A stretch of 64,000 nucleotides of DNA, taken from assembly GCA_030770425.1 (NCBI GenBank), contig JASJFT010000005.1, positions 496,001-560,000 on the forward strand, given 5' to 3'. Origin of the DNA: Darksidea phi. Lineage: Eukaryota; Ascomycota; Dothideomycetes; Pleosporales; Lentitheciaceae. The position numbers and the translations under genes are program-made. Below are positions 45,298-57,330 of this stretch, one piece after another. The notes beneath the pieces are model-generated. The model worked only from the letters and a program-made list of their open reading frames with translations. It made no database searches and was not told the DNA's origin. Numbering within the stretch: position 1 is the stretch's first letter; every line of letters begins with the position of its first letter.

Positions 45298-48023
45298 TTA
45301 AATACTAAATAGCTGTTTCTATTATCCCTCCTCCCTACCTACTACCTTACTACCCTACTTTCTTAACTACCTTCTAGTCCTCTATAGCTAAGCTTCGAGT
45401 AGTTAGAGTCTTATAAGGTATAATTAGTATTTAATCTTTATTTAGTATATTCTATAAAAAGAGCGATTTAAATATAAGACTTAATAGTACTAAATACAGT
45501 AAGGAATAATTATAGAAGGTAAAATAGGTTCTATTCTATATGAGAGACGAATCGCTGCCGAGAAGAGCTCGTAGCGATCCCAAGCTATATAGGAGGGGCT
45601 TAACCGAGGCATGTGAAACCCATCGGGCCCATTCTGGGCCTGAAGGACTCGGTCCATCCGCCAAGCGGCTGAGAGGGTCCCCTTTCGGCCATGATACTCA
45701 TAGGGCCTTACATATATTAAGGTAAAAGACCTATCGATTCTGGCGGTAGGTGTACCTATATTTGTAGGGAGATGTTAGTTGGGGTTACATTCCCAGATGC
45801 AGTACGTGTCAATCCAGAAGTATTACAAGTCTAGCCTGCTCTTCACAGAACCGGATTTCCCATATCCAGGCTTATCTTTGCCAACGTTATTAACAAGGTC
45901 ATCGAAAGCCACCTCCTCAGTATCCGCTATTGCCTCATCGTCAATAATGTTCTCAGTAAGGCTGAACTCGCTAGTCTCGCTGCGTTGCAACAAACGCATT
46001 ACTTCATATGGGCCCACACAAGGGCAAGCGGCACGGTTTGGTGAAGTTAAGATGTGGCAGCCTATGGAGAAGGGACTAATCCAACTCGCTCGTACGTTGG
46101 GGTTATCGGTCGTATTTTTCGTGCTTAGCATAGGGGAAATGGGTTTTGGGCTGTATCGAAGAATCGTAGCCGAAAGCGAGATACTGCAAAGAGTGCGATG
46201 AGCTTGTGAGTATTGAGTTGGAACAAGCTCAGCTCGAGGCGGGGTACGGTTGAGAAAGAAACAAACGCCTTCAGCCGAGCTGACAGGGATGATGGCCAAT
46301 ACGCTTGGATCTTTCGAGATGCCGATATCAATAAAACGTTGCGGCTGCCGCTAGAGGCTGACACGCGACCGTTGCACAGGTAGGACCTAAGGTCAACTCG
46401 AACCGCGATCGGAATAAACCCCCGTAAATCGCAGGATTCTGTCGTTTCTAACGACGACCGGCTTAGATGCGCTACTAAAAGCGCGAGGCTGGAAGCCCAA
46501 TTATTCCTAGATACGGCCCTAATTTGCGAGATATACTAAATCGGAGGAGCTTAAAGCTTTACAGCGCTGGTGCCGCAACCCTAGATCTTTGTTTAGATTG
46601 AATTAGTATTTATAACTAATAATCAATCTTCTGTAAGCCGCAATACAAGTTCAAGGAAGCCAGCAGAAGGTTGAGAGCTCTAGCGGCGCAAAGAGGGTTG
46701 GGTATCCAACGTGTTAGAGGACAATGCTAGTCCAATTCGGGCTTATCGATAACAGTGGCTCTTCCACCCTTCGCACCACCTTGTTTGCCCGTGGTGCCTC
46801 TCCCAACGATCACGCAAACCCACTCATTCTATTCATTTCCCAGTATTTACGATATCTTCAATCTCCGAAAAGGCTACAGGCCCATCGTTGTCGCCACCCC
46901 AAACATTTTCCTCAACATTTGCTTGCACATCAGTCCCTTCCGGCTCGCCAGGCCCGATTGAAGATTCTAAAAACCTTCGGAAGGCATAGCGGAGACCCCG
47001 CGTAGCGCTTGAGATCTTTAAGAGCAACAAAGAGCGTCGATTTTACGCCCGGAAATATCGCACGCTCCCCAGGGGAGTCTCTTTTGCAAGGTCCGCATGA
47101 ATCCCGTAGGTCCGTCAAGTGGCACTTCAGGGTGGGGAGCGAGGTGGCTTGGCTCGACGAGCGCGAACGGCCCGCCCTCCTCCGTTACCGCCTCCAGTAG
47201 AAAACATCACGTTATAGATAGGAACGAGACGGATGCATTACCCCTAGAGCTTTCAGCACCGAGGATGAACCTTCCGTTAGATAAGCTTCAAGCGCTAGGC
47301 TATCCTCGACTGGGCCCTTTCGAATATCCCAACAAAAGTCGATGGTCATGGGAAAGAGATGCTTAGACACATATTTATTGTTGCATTGCTTTCTATCGTA
47401 ATACTGGGGCCAATTTGCTTACATTGTTCTAAACTTCCATGGCAACCTCCTCGTACCGTTACGTTCTCTTCAATTTGGTCAGACCTCGCCACACTGAACG
47501 GGAGAAAATGTGCTTTTGGACCTTGATTGCACCTGGATATAACTAGATAGGCTTGGACCAAAATAAGAAAAGCACTATCCAAAAGTACCCTGACCAGCGA
47601 GTGACGAGCGAAAGTTGCAAACCGCGCGTCAAATCTGAGCTTGAGACATAGCTTCACAGCATCTTGGAGGATGATTCTCGATATACCAGCAGCAAGCTCA
47701 GCGAAGCATTAGGCCTGAAATGCTAAGTGCTAAAAGTAGTGGTATGCATGCCGCGGCCGGTCGATGTTACGTCATAATCAGACACATCTGTTCGTCGATC
47801 CTGATTGGATACGTGAACCAATATTGCATGCGGCAACGCTCGCATGCGGCAACGCTCATTTAATTCCTTCGTGGAAACTTTGCGATAATTTGTCGTTTTG
47901 ACCCGCCATGTCAGCCACGTAGGTATCATCTACCACATAAGCGTTGAGCTGGTTTCGCTCCACTATTCCCTCGCCTTCGTCTGTCGTCACGTCACCCGCG
48001 CTGAACGCCTGCGAACTGCAGCA
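45298..48023. other. Gene-poor, TA-rich repeat relics
   Basis: The first 500 bases are very TA-rich (aattaaatactaaatag, ttagtatattctataaaaag), typical of RIP-degraded DNA. From 45540 to 47900 only short conflicting frames occur, and none gives a recognisable protein. The right end holds the promoter region of the SDR gene, including a duplicated gcatgcggcaacgctc at about 47826-47857. Confidence 0.5.
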
Positions 48024-49051
48024 ATGGTCAAAATTTCCGAAATTCACAAGAGCAACGCGAGCTTTGCCGCGCAAGGCCACAGCGGCCTCGTGTGCGTGTT
48101 CGCGGGTGCTACGGCCGGCATCGGCTCTGCAACTCTCGAAGGGATGGTGCGCTTGCTGCACTCATCCACGTTCTACGTTCTGGGAAGAGACCCGTCGCGT
48201 TACCAAGATAAGCTCGCTGGACTGGGGAAAATCGGTCCTACTAACAACATCATCTTTGTCGAAACCCAAATTGCCCTGATCTCGGGGATTGACGATGCGT
48301 GCGAGCGAATTTCTGCTGCTGAGAAGAAGGTCGATATCATATGCGTGAGTCCTGGGGGGATGCCTTTTCAAGGCGCAGTTTGTATGCTCACTCTCGAGGT
48401 ATCTGGAGTTTGCCACTGTGGCTAACTTGGAGTGTAGACACGGATGAAGGTCTCGAAACATGCTTTGTCGTCTCATACTACTCCCGTCTGCGGCTTATCT
48501 CAAACCTCTTGCCTTTGCTCCACCAGTCACCAAATCCGCGCATACTCTCTATTCTGAACGGAACTAAGGAGAAGAAGATCGATCTAGGAGATATTGGTCT
48601 GGAGAAGAACTGGGGAATAGTTGCAGTTGTCAACCACACTACTATTTGTACAAGTCTAGCCTTCGACTATCTCGCCGCCAACGACAACCAAAAGCATCTC
48701 ACGTTCCTCCACGCCACACCTGGCTTCGTGAGCACTGACACCCCTCGTACCGTCTACCCTTCTAAAGCGGACGGTGTGGTGCGGTGGGTCATCGTGTCGA
48801 TTCTACAGATTGTGTCAGGATGGGTAATACGCTATTTCGGGATGGCGGCGAAGGAATCTGGCGAGAGACACGCATACGAACTGACGAGCGATAAATTCGT
48901 TCCTGGCTCGTGGCGCGTCAGTCGCCACAGTGACGTAGTTCCGGACAAAGACGTACTTGTGCAATATCGAGAGAGCGGCTGGGACGAAAGGATTTGGGAA
49001 TTCACAAACAGTGTCTGGGAGGAGGCCTTGGCGAAGGATACTAGGAATTGA
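48024..49051 (+). CDS. Short-chain dehydrogenase/reductase-like protein of secondary-metabolite type
   Basis: Two exons, 48024-48381 and 48438-49051 (56-bp intron, GTATGC donor, CTAAC branch), give 323 residues. The Rossmann dinucleotide site is AGATAGIG at 27-34, with YVLGRDPSRYQDKLA after strand 2 and KVDIICVSPGG as strand 4. Downstream, SYYSRLRLISNLLPLLHQSP and FLHATPGFVSTDTPRT match the SDR subfamily often found beside fungal polyketide genes. I see no YxxxK catalytic motif at the usual place (NHTTICTSLAFDYL stands there), common in this subfamily but worth noting. Likely NAD(P)-dependent tailoring. It is the only intact enzyme of the neighbouring decayed cluster. Confidence 0.85.
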
Positions 49052-49216
49052 ATGGCTAGAGAGGGTACGGACACGATCGGCTTCAGGTACCCTTTTCACT
49101 TAGCTGCTCTAAGGAGATGACTATGACAGTGGCTTGCGTGGACATACTGGTCCAGATTTTCTCATACTTGCGAATATGAAAACCTCATACGGACCCGAGC
49201 GTCATCGCTGCAACCG

Positions 49217-50505
49217 TCATGCTGGTGTGAATGCAACCTTGCATCCATTCCGATTCCATGGGCCAACCCGCATCACCACAGTATATGGCTCATTATCCCT
49301 TGCCTCAATGTCCTCGAACTTCTGAAGGGGTCTAAAAATGGTGTAGCTGCACTCTGTATTCATCATGACATGGTCTGGACAAACCCGAGGCCCTCCGCCG
49401 AAGGGCACAAAGTTCCACCACGGCCGCCAAGCTGTGTCCCATTTCTCAGGACGAAACTCTTCGGCATCTGGACCCCATACCATTTTATTTCGATGCATTA
49501 TATACCTATTGAAGTGCACAATATCTCCCTTCGCCCAGGAGACCTGTGCTTTCTCATCAAGGCCGGCACCTGTTGGTAGTGTTGTACCTTTTCCGCATGC
49601 ACCAACTATTTGTAGGCTAAGGGGATAAATTCGGTGACTTAGACGAAGTAAGTAGGGTTTTGATAGGAAATTCTGACACGCGCTAGGAAGGGACACTTAC
49701 TCTCGTTGATAGACTATCGGAGGTACGTCAAAGATCTGAGGCCCTCGAACGTAAGCGGCTTATTCCCATAAGCCGAAATTTCTTCTCGATGCTTTCTCAC
49801 AACAGTCGGGTGTCTTGCTAAAGCAAGCAGCGTGTTGCTAACGAGGATTGAGGTAGTCTTGTTGGTGGGAATCCAAACGCCTGTCAATCATGTGCCCAGT
49901 TCCACATGATCATGTACTTGGCTGCAAATCGTCCAAAGAAAGTCCTGTCTGGGACTGCCGTCTGAATGAAGCGCTGGCTTTCCATCCTTCACATCCTGGA
50001 ACTATTGATAGGTCTTATTAATACACTCGTCGAGAAATCCGTATATGCGTTTGCAAAGCCCTAGGCATTCTTTCTCCCGGTGAAGAAGCAGGAAGGAGTT
50101 CATATGTAAGCGTAGTCGCAAGCCCTCCATAACTCTAACCATATCCCTGCGCAGCCAGCCACACTCTGAATGATCTAAAGAGTTTACCGTTTCTCCGAAT
50201 AGAAGTTCGATTGAAGTATCGAGAACCTAGTGTTCGAGATCAGCTTTCCGAACGAATGTTTGGTGGCAGTGATCTTGCCATCTGCACAATTTGACGTACC
50301 CATCTCTGAAGTAGCGGTTGCATATCCATCGTGGACCCGTCAACCAGAACTTTTGATACCAGCCGATCTGCATGCGCGCCAAGTCTCTCGAAATTGGTGA
50401 ATGCTGCCCGTTCAAAATATGGCTTTACAAGTTCTCTAGACTGGCGCCATTTCTCCCCGTCACTCGAGCTTACACCTCTTCCAGTGAAAGGTGTAATAGC
50501 CCTAT
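49217..50505 (-). pseudogene. Cytochrome P450 (CYP52-like) pseudogene
   Basis: The minus strand keeps a P450 in pieces: GVSSSDGEKWRQSRELVKPY (C helix), an intron, LDTSIELLFGETVNSLDH, LLALARHPTVVRKHREEIS (J-helix region), FNRYIMHRNKMVWGPDAEEF with FRPEKWD, and the heme loop FVPFGGGPRVCPDHVM. The motifs suit the CYP52-type clan. In-frame stops break it: TAG near 50009 (after NKTYQ), TGA near 49890, and TAG near 49712 just before SINE (the K helix). The I-helix Gly-x-Asp-Thr-Thr is degraded (TNKTTS), and the heme loop has CPD instead of CPG. It is inactive as it stands. Confidence 0.8.
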
Positions 50506-52016
50506 AACTGTATGGATTCCCTTAGACTTATTTATACTCTTCTAATTTACTTATAACAAAAACCTTAACACGGCATGTAGTACACCCTCATTCATGAGGC
50601 TCGAGCCGTTACCCTCGCAGTCATGCCGTGACAACTCTGGTAACGACTGCAACCAACAACTTTCTTCCGGTTCAGGATATTCGGAACGAAATACCTTTAT
50701 ATCACCTTAGGTATTCCACCAGTTTGACGACGCGATGGCTGCTACTCATTCGGTAGAGTTGGATCACCGAAAGTAAAGTGGTAGTGTCGCAACTCTCTTA
50801 TACTACCGTAAGGCAGACTCAAGCTGTAGGCGGGGAGTCCCAGGATGTGGTGTTATTCTATTCACTTTTCGACGAGGAAATCATCTCTCCTGGGTCTGTT
50901 ATGGCCCCTGCGGTCAAACCATTGGTTATTGCGGATATATCATGCCTTGCTCTTTCGTTTGCTATGCGAACTCCTTATTGCGTTTTGACCAATACCCCGC
51001 CAATCAGTCTCTAGGAACTATCCAACATCTCAATATGCACAAGGTGGCGCTCGCTTCTATAAACCATAATCCATCCATCCCACCATGTCACAGCTTTTGC
51101 ATAGTCAATATTTAGGTACATTTTATTTCCTCAACCCTGCAGCTCATCGTTCTTGTCCAACCGTTGATCCACACCGTTGCATCGGAAGTTTCCGAGCCTA
51201 GCTGGAGGAATACGGACTCACTGAGATGAAACAGAAATCACGAGACGCGTTAGTCGGGAAGAACCGAACGCGACGTATTTATCCTATATTTGGCCAATGG
51301 CGTACTAAAAGTGAGCAGTTCTAGACCGTTGAGAAATTTTACTAATTTAGGATTTAGCCATTAAGCATTGCGCACTGATTTGCCAAGTCATCGCAAGCGA
51401 GGAAAGCAGCTGCGGCTGAGAAACCGGTATCGTAACGGTACTGGTCCAAGTCTTGGCTTATCCCATTTTCAACCTCATGCGACCAATGTGAGATGGTGCA
51501 AATCCCGTGTGGATGCCCACCAGGCAGGAAAGTCGTCCAAATAAGTGTGTAGGTCAGCGATAATGACACCAAATAGGAGATCACATGTAGGAACTGTCAT
51601 ACAACACCACTAATTGGTTCTGGTGCCCCTCCACTTCTAAGATGGCCATACTAATTGTAGCATAGCAATGCATATGCCTTGAACAATTGACTATTTATTG
51701 CCAAGTGGCTTATTCTCGGCTATCGGACATCGTTTGAACGTATCAGAAAACGCAGGCGTTCCGATATTCGAGCTGAGCAGGATGCTAAGGCATGGCTGGC
51801 CTCATGTTCAGACCGTGCTACATCACAGTACCTCTTGAGACATCTTAGTGGATATTCTTTATATTATTCATTTAACCTTCGAAGAGATATAAAAGGACTT
51901 TGAATCTCTCTGATGAATTGTCCTTTCAAACTACACACTTTAGTCAACTCGCAAACCGGTCGTCCGCAAACTTCAATTCACTCGCTTCCATAACCAGTTC
52001 TCATTACCCCATCAAG
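50506..52016. other. Spacer between P450 relic and secreted-protein gene
   Basis: Only short frames are present. One minus-strand frame (51354-51584) is open but unrecognised. A TATA element lies at the right end. Confidence 0.4.
51888..51894 (+). promoter_or_regulatory. TATA box of secreted-protein gene
   Basis: TATAAAA 123 bases upstream of the ATG at 52017, an unusually good match for a fungal core promoter. Confidence 0.6.
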
Positions 52017-52707
52017 ATGCTTGCAGTAGGTACCTAGGCCACATTATGAGGATCACCTTTAACGCATAAACAGATCATTCCCGTTCTCCTGGCTGCCTTC
52101 GGTGGCCTGGCATCAGCTGCCGCACCTCCAAACGTGACCTCGTTTGACGTCAGTACCATCGATAGCATCGAGGCCCTCTGGGCAGCTCCTGATCCCGGCA
52201 ATCTTGCGCGTCGCGGTGCGGATTCTATCCGAGTCAAACGACAGGGGCCAAATACTCCTCGACTCCTCAACTGTCATGGCGTAATGCAAATTAAAGATGT
52301 AAGGTTAGCCCTGGTGTCGCGAATTGACGCTGACCATATAGGACGAACCGTGGCCCTCGAGCCCTGACTACTTCACCCGTACGAGAGATATGGAGTTTAT
52401 TCTTGGCGTGAGCAATGTTCAAGCGCGCACTTACAACTGGATTGAGCGCGCCGGCGGCGAGATCCGGATTGAGGCTGTTCTTACTGCGACCTTGAACCCA
52501 AGCAATGGTGCCATTACTCTCGGCCATGACACCAAACTGTTTGAGGGCACCTCAACGAACAGTGGCGATATAGACGGACGGGGCTCCGGCTCTATGGTCG
52601 TTGTGAAGAATGGTCAGAAGGCGATGGGAATCACAGTTCACAACACTGATGAAGGGGGTGATTGGGTCAAGGCCACTCTCACTTGCACGAACGGCAAAGT
52701 CCGTTAA
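52017..52707 (+). CDS. Small secreted protein, effector-like
   Basis: Three exons, 52017-52025 (nine bases), 52074-52298 and 52342-52707 (introns 48 and 43 bp), give 199 residues. The first intron interrupts the signal peptide (MLA, then IIPVLLAAFGGLASAAAPP). A propeptide follows, with a dibasic VKR site before QGPNTPRLLNC, probably cut by a Kex2-type protease. The mature domain is beta-rich (YNWIERAGGEIRIEAVLTAT, MVVVKNGQKAMGITVHN), with cysteines near each end (LLNC and LTCTNGK) that could form one disulfide. No family recognised. Size, secretion, Kex2-like site and position among pseudogenes suit a candidate effector or antimicrobial protein, but this is inference. It is missed by simple frame searches because of its nine-base first exon. 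Confidence 0.78.
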
Positions 52708-52909
52708 TTCCTTTAGGCCAGTTGAGGGCGAGAAATTGAGAAGAGAGGGACGGCTGGGGTGCTGGGGTGCTGATGGGTGGAAGGATTTCTTATGTCATTC
52801 TTGAGTCTATTTCTTAGGCTTGCCTCAAGCCACTTGTTATCCACAAACATTTCGTAATTTTCCTTTCATCAATATCAAGAAACAATTGAATCTCAAGGTT
52901 TAGGGGACA

Positions 52910-53731
52910 TTGCATCTCGATAAGAAATTCGCCAACGACATCTTAGAGTTTTTTATCGCCTTTTCCTCATTAGGAAGTGTCTATGGTAACGCTGGACAGC
53001 CTGTCTACCATGCCGCCAACCTGTTTCATGACAAGCTGGGCAGAAATGCGAAGAAGAAGGTGCCAGACCGCATCTTACTCAAACCGGGCATGGTCGTTGA
53101 CGTCGGTTATGTATCGAGAGATCGAAGGGCAGATGGAAACGTGGAACGGCACTTGCGGTCGCAATTTTACACAGCACTCTCCGAGAAAGAATTCCACTAA
53201 TCATTCATTCAATCGGTCTTATCGTGCTGCCGAGACTCACTAAATGCAGATGTAACCGTTGGTTTACAACCATTCGTCGACATTATTTAGGCCCCCTTGG
53301 TATCAAATCCTCGGTTCACTCATATGATCATTAGCCCATCCTTTATAAGGACGCCATCTCAAGCCGCAACACACACGCAGAGCTCTGTAGAGAGATTCAA
53401 CAAAAAGTATTATATTTCCGGTCGAAGCGGGAGAAGCAATTCAAGCGTGGTTTTGAAAGGGAATCGAGGTATGATGAAGCTGTCTGCGGATCACATCAAC
53501 GTCGACGCGCCGCTCTCGGACCTGGACCTCGACTCCCTTCTTGCTATTGAAATTCGTCCATAGTTCCTCAAGGAAGTGGGTGCTGATGTTCCGCGGCTCG
53601 AATACTTGGTGGCGACTCTATCTCCTCAATCATGTTACGCACGAAAGGCACGGAGGAGCGAAGTGGAGGTTACGGAGGATAAGATTGCTACTGCAGGGAT
53701 AGAGCAGCACTGCTCTGTTCTAAAGTTTTAA
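52910..53731 (+). pseudogene. Polyketide synthase remnant: KR end plus acyl-carrier domain
   Basis: One frame carries the C-terminal part of a PKS ketoreductase (LEFFIAFSSLGSVYGNAGQP, then YHAANLFHDKL and GMVVDVGYVSR), a linker with LSEKEFH, and an acyl-carrier domain with the phosphopantetheine site DLDLDSLLAIEIR. Homology continues in the same frame through three in-frame stops: TAA 53198-53200, TAG 53288-53290 and TAG 53561-53563, which falls where IRNW is expected. All three can arise from CpA-to-TpA changes (CAA, CAG or TGG codons). The upstream KS, AT and other domains are not in the window. Confidence 0.82.
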
Positions 53732-55115
53732 TAGAATTACATATGTTATGCAGAGTCCATCCCTATGGTCCGAATACCCCCCCGCGTCGAACAAAACCAC
53801 CGATACTTCGACTTCGAGCGCTTCTTGCTTCCATTACACCTCAATAATCGCCATGCATTAAAAAGTAATAGCCTGTGTTATGTTATTTATACAAATACGC
53901 ACGTCTTCGCGACGAAAGATTACCGCCGCGTTGGTGCCTTCCGTACTTGTTCTGTGGTGTGCCTGGTTTTGCCGCAAGACATGCTCCCACTCTACGGCGG
54001 CACCACAACAGTATCGCTGCTTTTAAAACTTGTATACATGTTCTATTAAGGCCTACGGATGTTGCAAGACTACGCAGAAGTCACTACAAGCGTTGTGGCT
54101 GCTGTCGCACAAGGTTTCGCACAATCACAACATGCGATCTGGTACCTCAGAGTCAAATGGCTGCCAATATTGGCTAGCGCGAGACAGTCTTACGGAGTGC
54201 TTACAATGTTAGATAACCTGGCCTTGTTGAACGGCCCCCCTGCGGTTGTGGCTGCGCATGGTCTTTGCGCATCGATGCCGGGCACAGAAGCGTTCGACCA
54301 GCACATGGGCAGCTTAATCACTATGCACATTTGCAATGTCGAGGTTAACAAGACGAGAAGCAGATCGCGTATGTGCTCTAAGCATAATATAGCTAGCGAC
54401 TCGAACAAATACTAATTAACATCCCCCACTGCGTGGCGAGAACCACACCGTGGCGAGAAAATTCATGGGTACTTCAACTTCAAAGCAGGAAAGGCTCTTC
54501 CCACGTCTAGAACTCTGTATGGTGATGCTTCCCCTCGATACTACAATTCTTCCTCGACCTTCCGATTGCCGCTACTAGAAAAATTACCGACCTTATCGTT
54601 AACGTTGCGCCTAGATTGTAAGAGCCTCGTTTCGCAACAAGACAGGGCTCCTCCTAGTGCGTACGACAGGCCCCCCAATTGTTCTCCGTACTGTTGCCTC
54701 AACTTAATTCTGTGCTGCGCTCATCTCCTGCACGAGAAGAGGATGTATCACAGTGAGGGTTCAGAGTGAATCACTGTGAGGGAAAGAAGTGAGAACTACG
54801 GTTGATTGTAATAGCTCTGTATGAGAGCGGCTTATATAGAACAGAATGAGGCGTAGCAGCCAGGAGCAATCATGTGATCTGACCTGGTGTGTGAGCTAGC
54901 CTGATAGAATGTGTGGTATCGATTCGGTGAGCCGTCTTAGACGCACTGACGACGTTCATATTCCCTTATCAAGCAGTTAGCCTAGCTCTAGACGTACTCT
55001 CAAGGATGACTTACCGAGTATTTCAGCGTTCACTGTGATAATCCCGTGTTTGATGATCGAATCGGTACCGATGATGAGGTCGAAATAGCCTCCCCGCATA
55101 ACGAGAAAGCGCATG
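53732..55115. other. Left part of the inserted segment
   Basis: No recognisable gene. Homology of the ULD-type gene continues out of frame to about 55010. Short frames between 53765 and 54415 are unconvincing. Confidence 0.4.
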
Positions 55116-57330
55116 TTACGGATACGGAAGGCATTTGGACCGTTTCCGTGGAATCATGTTAAAAGGACAGCTCCGATAGGGAAGAGCCGATTTCCTGTTG
55201 CAGTAATGCCTCCATTTATTTCCCTCCCTGGTTAGTGGTTCGAAGTCGGTCGATGTGAAACCCAACTTTTGAGCAAATTCAAGCGACACAAGATCTCCCT
55301 GCAAACATCCTGTATCGAACATGCACCGCGCTACTTCCCAGTTACTATCAGCTTTTCCAGATGTCTTGACCTGGACTGATAAAATGTAGGGATCCACAAG
55401 TGACTGGATGATTAGCGGGCGTTAGGGAGGTTTAATGTGGGGCGCACTTACACCCTCGTCGAGAGCTGCTGTGCCCGAACTATTGGAGAGTGATTTAACC
55501 GCATTCCGCAGTTGATCCAGGATTACGACCGTATGTGCCCCTAGATGTACTCTCCGGAAAGCTTTCATCTCTCGACTGTCTTCTTCTACTCCTTCTGCAT
55601 CCTGCCTCTGGAACAACTCAACGGTTCCTTCATCACCTGATCTGCCGCGGTTCAGATCGGAATGATCTAGTCGGCCGTCATGTTTCTGGTGTGGAGGCTG
55701 CTCTTGGCGATTTGATTGTTCTAGATGACGAAGAATATCTCTAGAAGCAGACGTGAATTGCATATCGCACTTGTTACTACAACCCGTTAGCTACGTCATG
55801 AACGAGTGGGGACGAAAAGGGAAGCGGCAGAGGGTGGAATCCAGCAGACACTATTACCAGATTTTGAACGTTGGCTGCTCCTTATCCTGTTCCCCTGAGC
55901 CCGAACAACCGACTTTAGGACAACGATTTTCACAGCCTTCTGATGCCGACCTGTCTACTATGACGGACATGACAAGCCTTGAACCTGGAAACACGGTACT
56001 GGCCCATTCTTCTTTGCTAATTGGTTCCTCGCCCGATTTAGCATCAAGAATGAGGTACTTTTGTTGAAGCACCTTCCGTTCGCCAGGAAAACCCCTGAAT
56101 TGGGTTTCTAAGAAAGAGGTGAACACCTAGGTTGATATTGTTAGAGCCTTGACTAAGGGAAAAAACCGCTGCGCATAAGAACCTACTTCGACGTGGCGGA
56201 AATACTCGTACGGCAAGGGTTTAGACCGACCTAGCACATCCTCGAACCAAATCGCATCCCCTGGCTGGGACATGGGTGACCGAAGGATACTGTTGTGGAT
56301 GACCCGTAGCAGATGATACATCTCAAGATTATTCCGCCTGGCTTCGTTAATCGCTAGATAATCTCGAATCTCATCTTTGTTGAGGAAAAATATACTTACA
56401 CCACCTCCCCTAGAATTTCGCGAACTTGCAGCGGTAAGTCGTGGATCCTAAGCACGTTATCACTGACTGTACAGTTGAAAGACAGCCGACGTACACCCGT
56501 ATTAGCTGTGCCCCAAGACTCCTGAAGCTGACAACTGTTGTACTTATGGAGTTTGTAGTCTCTGAGACCTGTCTAAGAGTTGTTGTGGCTTCTTCGACCT
56601 TCGCCGTCAAATTGTTTGTGCACTGCATCTGCTGCTCTGTATGTCCCTTCACAGCATTCCGCATAGTGTTGAGCTCATCCCGCATATCCTTCGAGGTCGT
56701 TCTTTGCTCGATAATGCTCGCTAGCATCGTAGATATCATAGCGTGTGATTTCTGAGAATGTGCTTCTTGTCTCGATAGTGATTCCCTTCCAAGACTTGTT
56801 GGTTTCGCACATGGACAAGCCTATGAATTCTACTCACGAAGTATGGATGTTGAGAAGTAGGCTGATGCTGGCGACTTTTGCTATAGTAGCGATCCTGAGT
56901 TTCTCGACCTCGTCGCCCATACGCAGTGCCCATTGGGATTTACGCCCGAAGGACCTTATCGAGCTTTGGGTAGAAAAGGGCCCTAGTGACTGCTCATACT
57001 TTTGTAGCTTGTGGAGAAATTCTTGAAGCGGAATTTGGCACGTTAGAGCCATGCATCGGAGGGTGTTTATGTGATCTGCGTTACTCGCGGTAGGTTGTAG
57101 GCCCTGCAAATATCGAAGAATCCCATCTAACGCCCTAAGTTCGAGTTGAAGGTCCTGGTAATCGGCCGCAGCGCCATGTTTGTCTTGCAGAGCCTTGCTG
57201 ACTTTCGCGATTAGATCTGCTCATTATGCACGATCAGAGAATAGCGATGGAAATATTCGCAACCTTCGCAGGAAACCATACCGATTGCGGCGATGAAATC
57301 ACCGACGGAAAAGCCAAATGCGGGCACCAT
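55116..57330 (-). pseudogene. Modular fungal protein: NLR-type N-domain, coiled coil, ubiquitin-like domain, zinc site, broken retropepsin-like domain
   Basis: Eight exons (57330-57282, 57216-56838, 56794-56495, 56447-56400, 56337-56187, 56126-55858, 55776-55452, 55403-55116) join in frame for 602 codons. The start AFGFSVGDFIAAIDLIAKV is the N-terminal domain of many fungal NLR-like and HET proteins. A coiled coil follows (about 145-240), then EILGEVVRNNLEMYHLLRVI. A ubiquitin-like domain reads VFTSFLETQFRGFPGERKVL to FPGSRLVMSVIV. A zinc-type segment has CPKVGC and CNKCDMQF. A retropepsin-like domain starts MFDTGCLQGDLVSLEFAQKL. There one base is out of register near 55215. Homology resumes in another frame (GITATGNRLFPIGAV, later YFDLIIGTDSI) but meets TGA at 55154-55156. 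So the last domain is destroyed; the rest could still be expressed. Confidence 0.72.
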
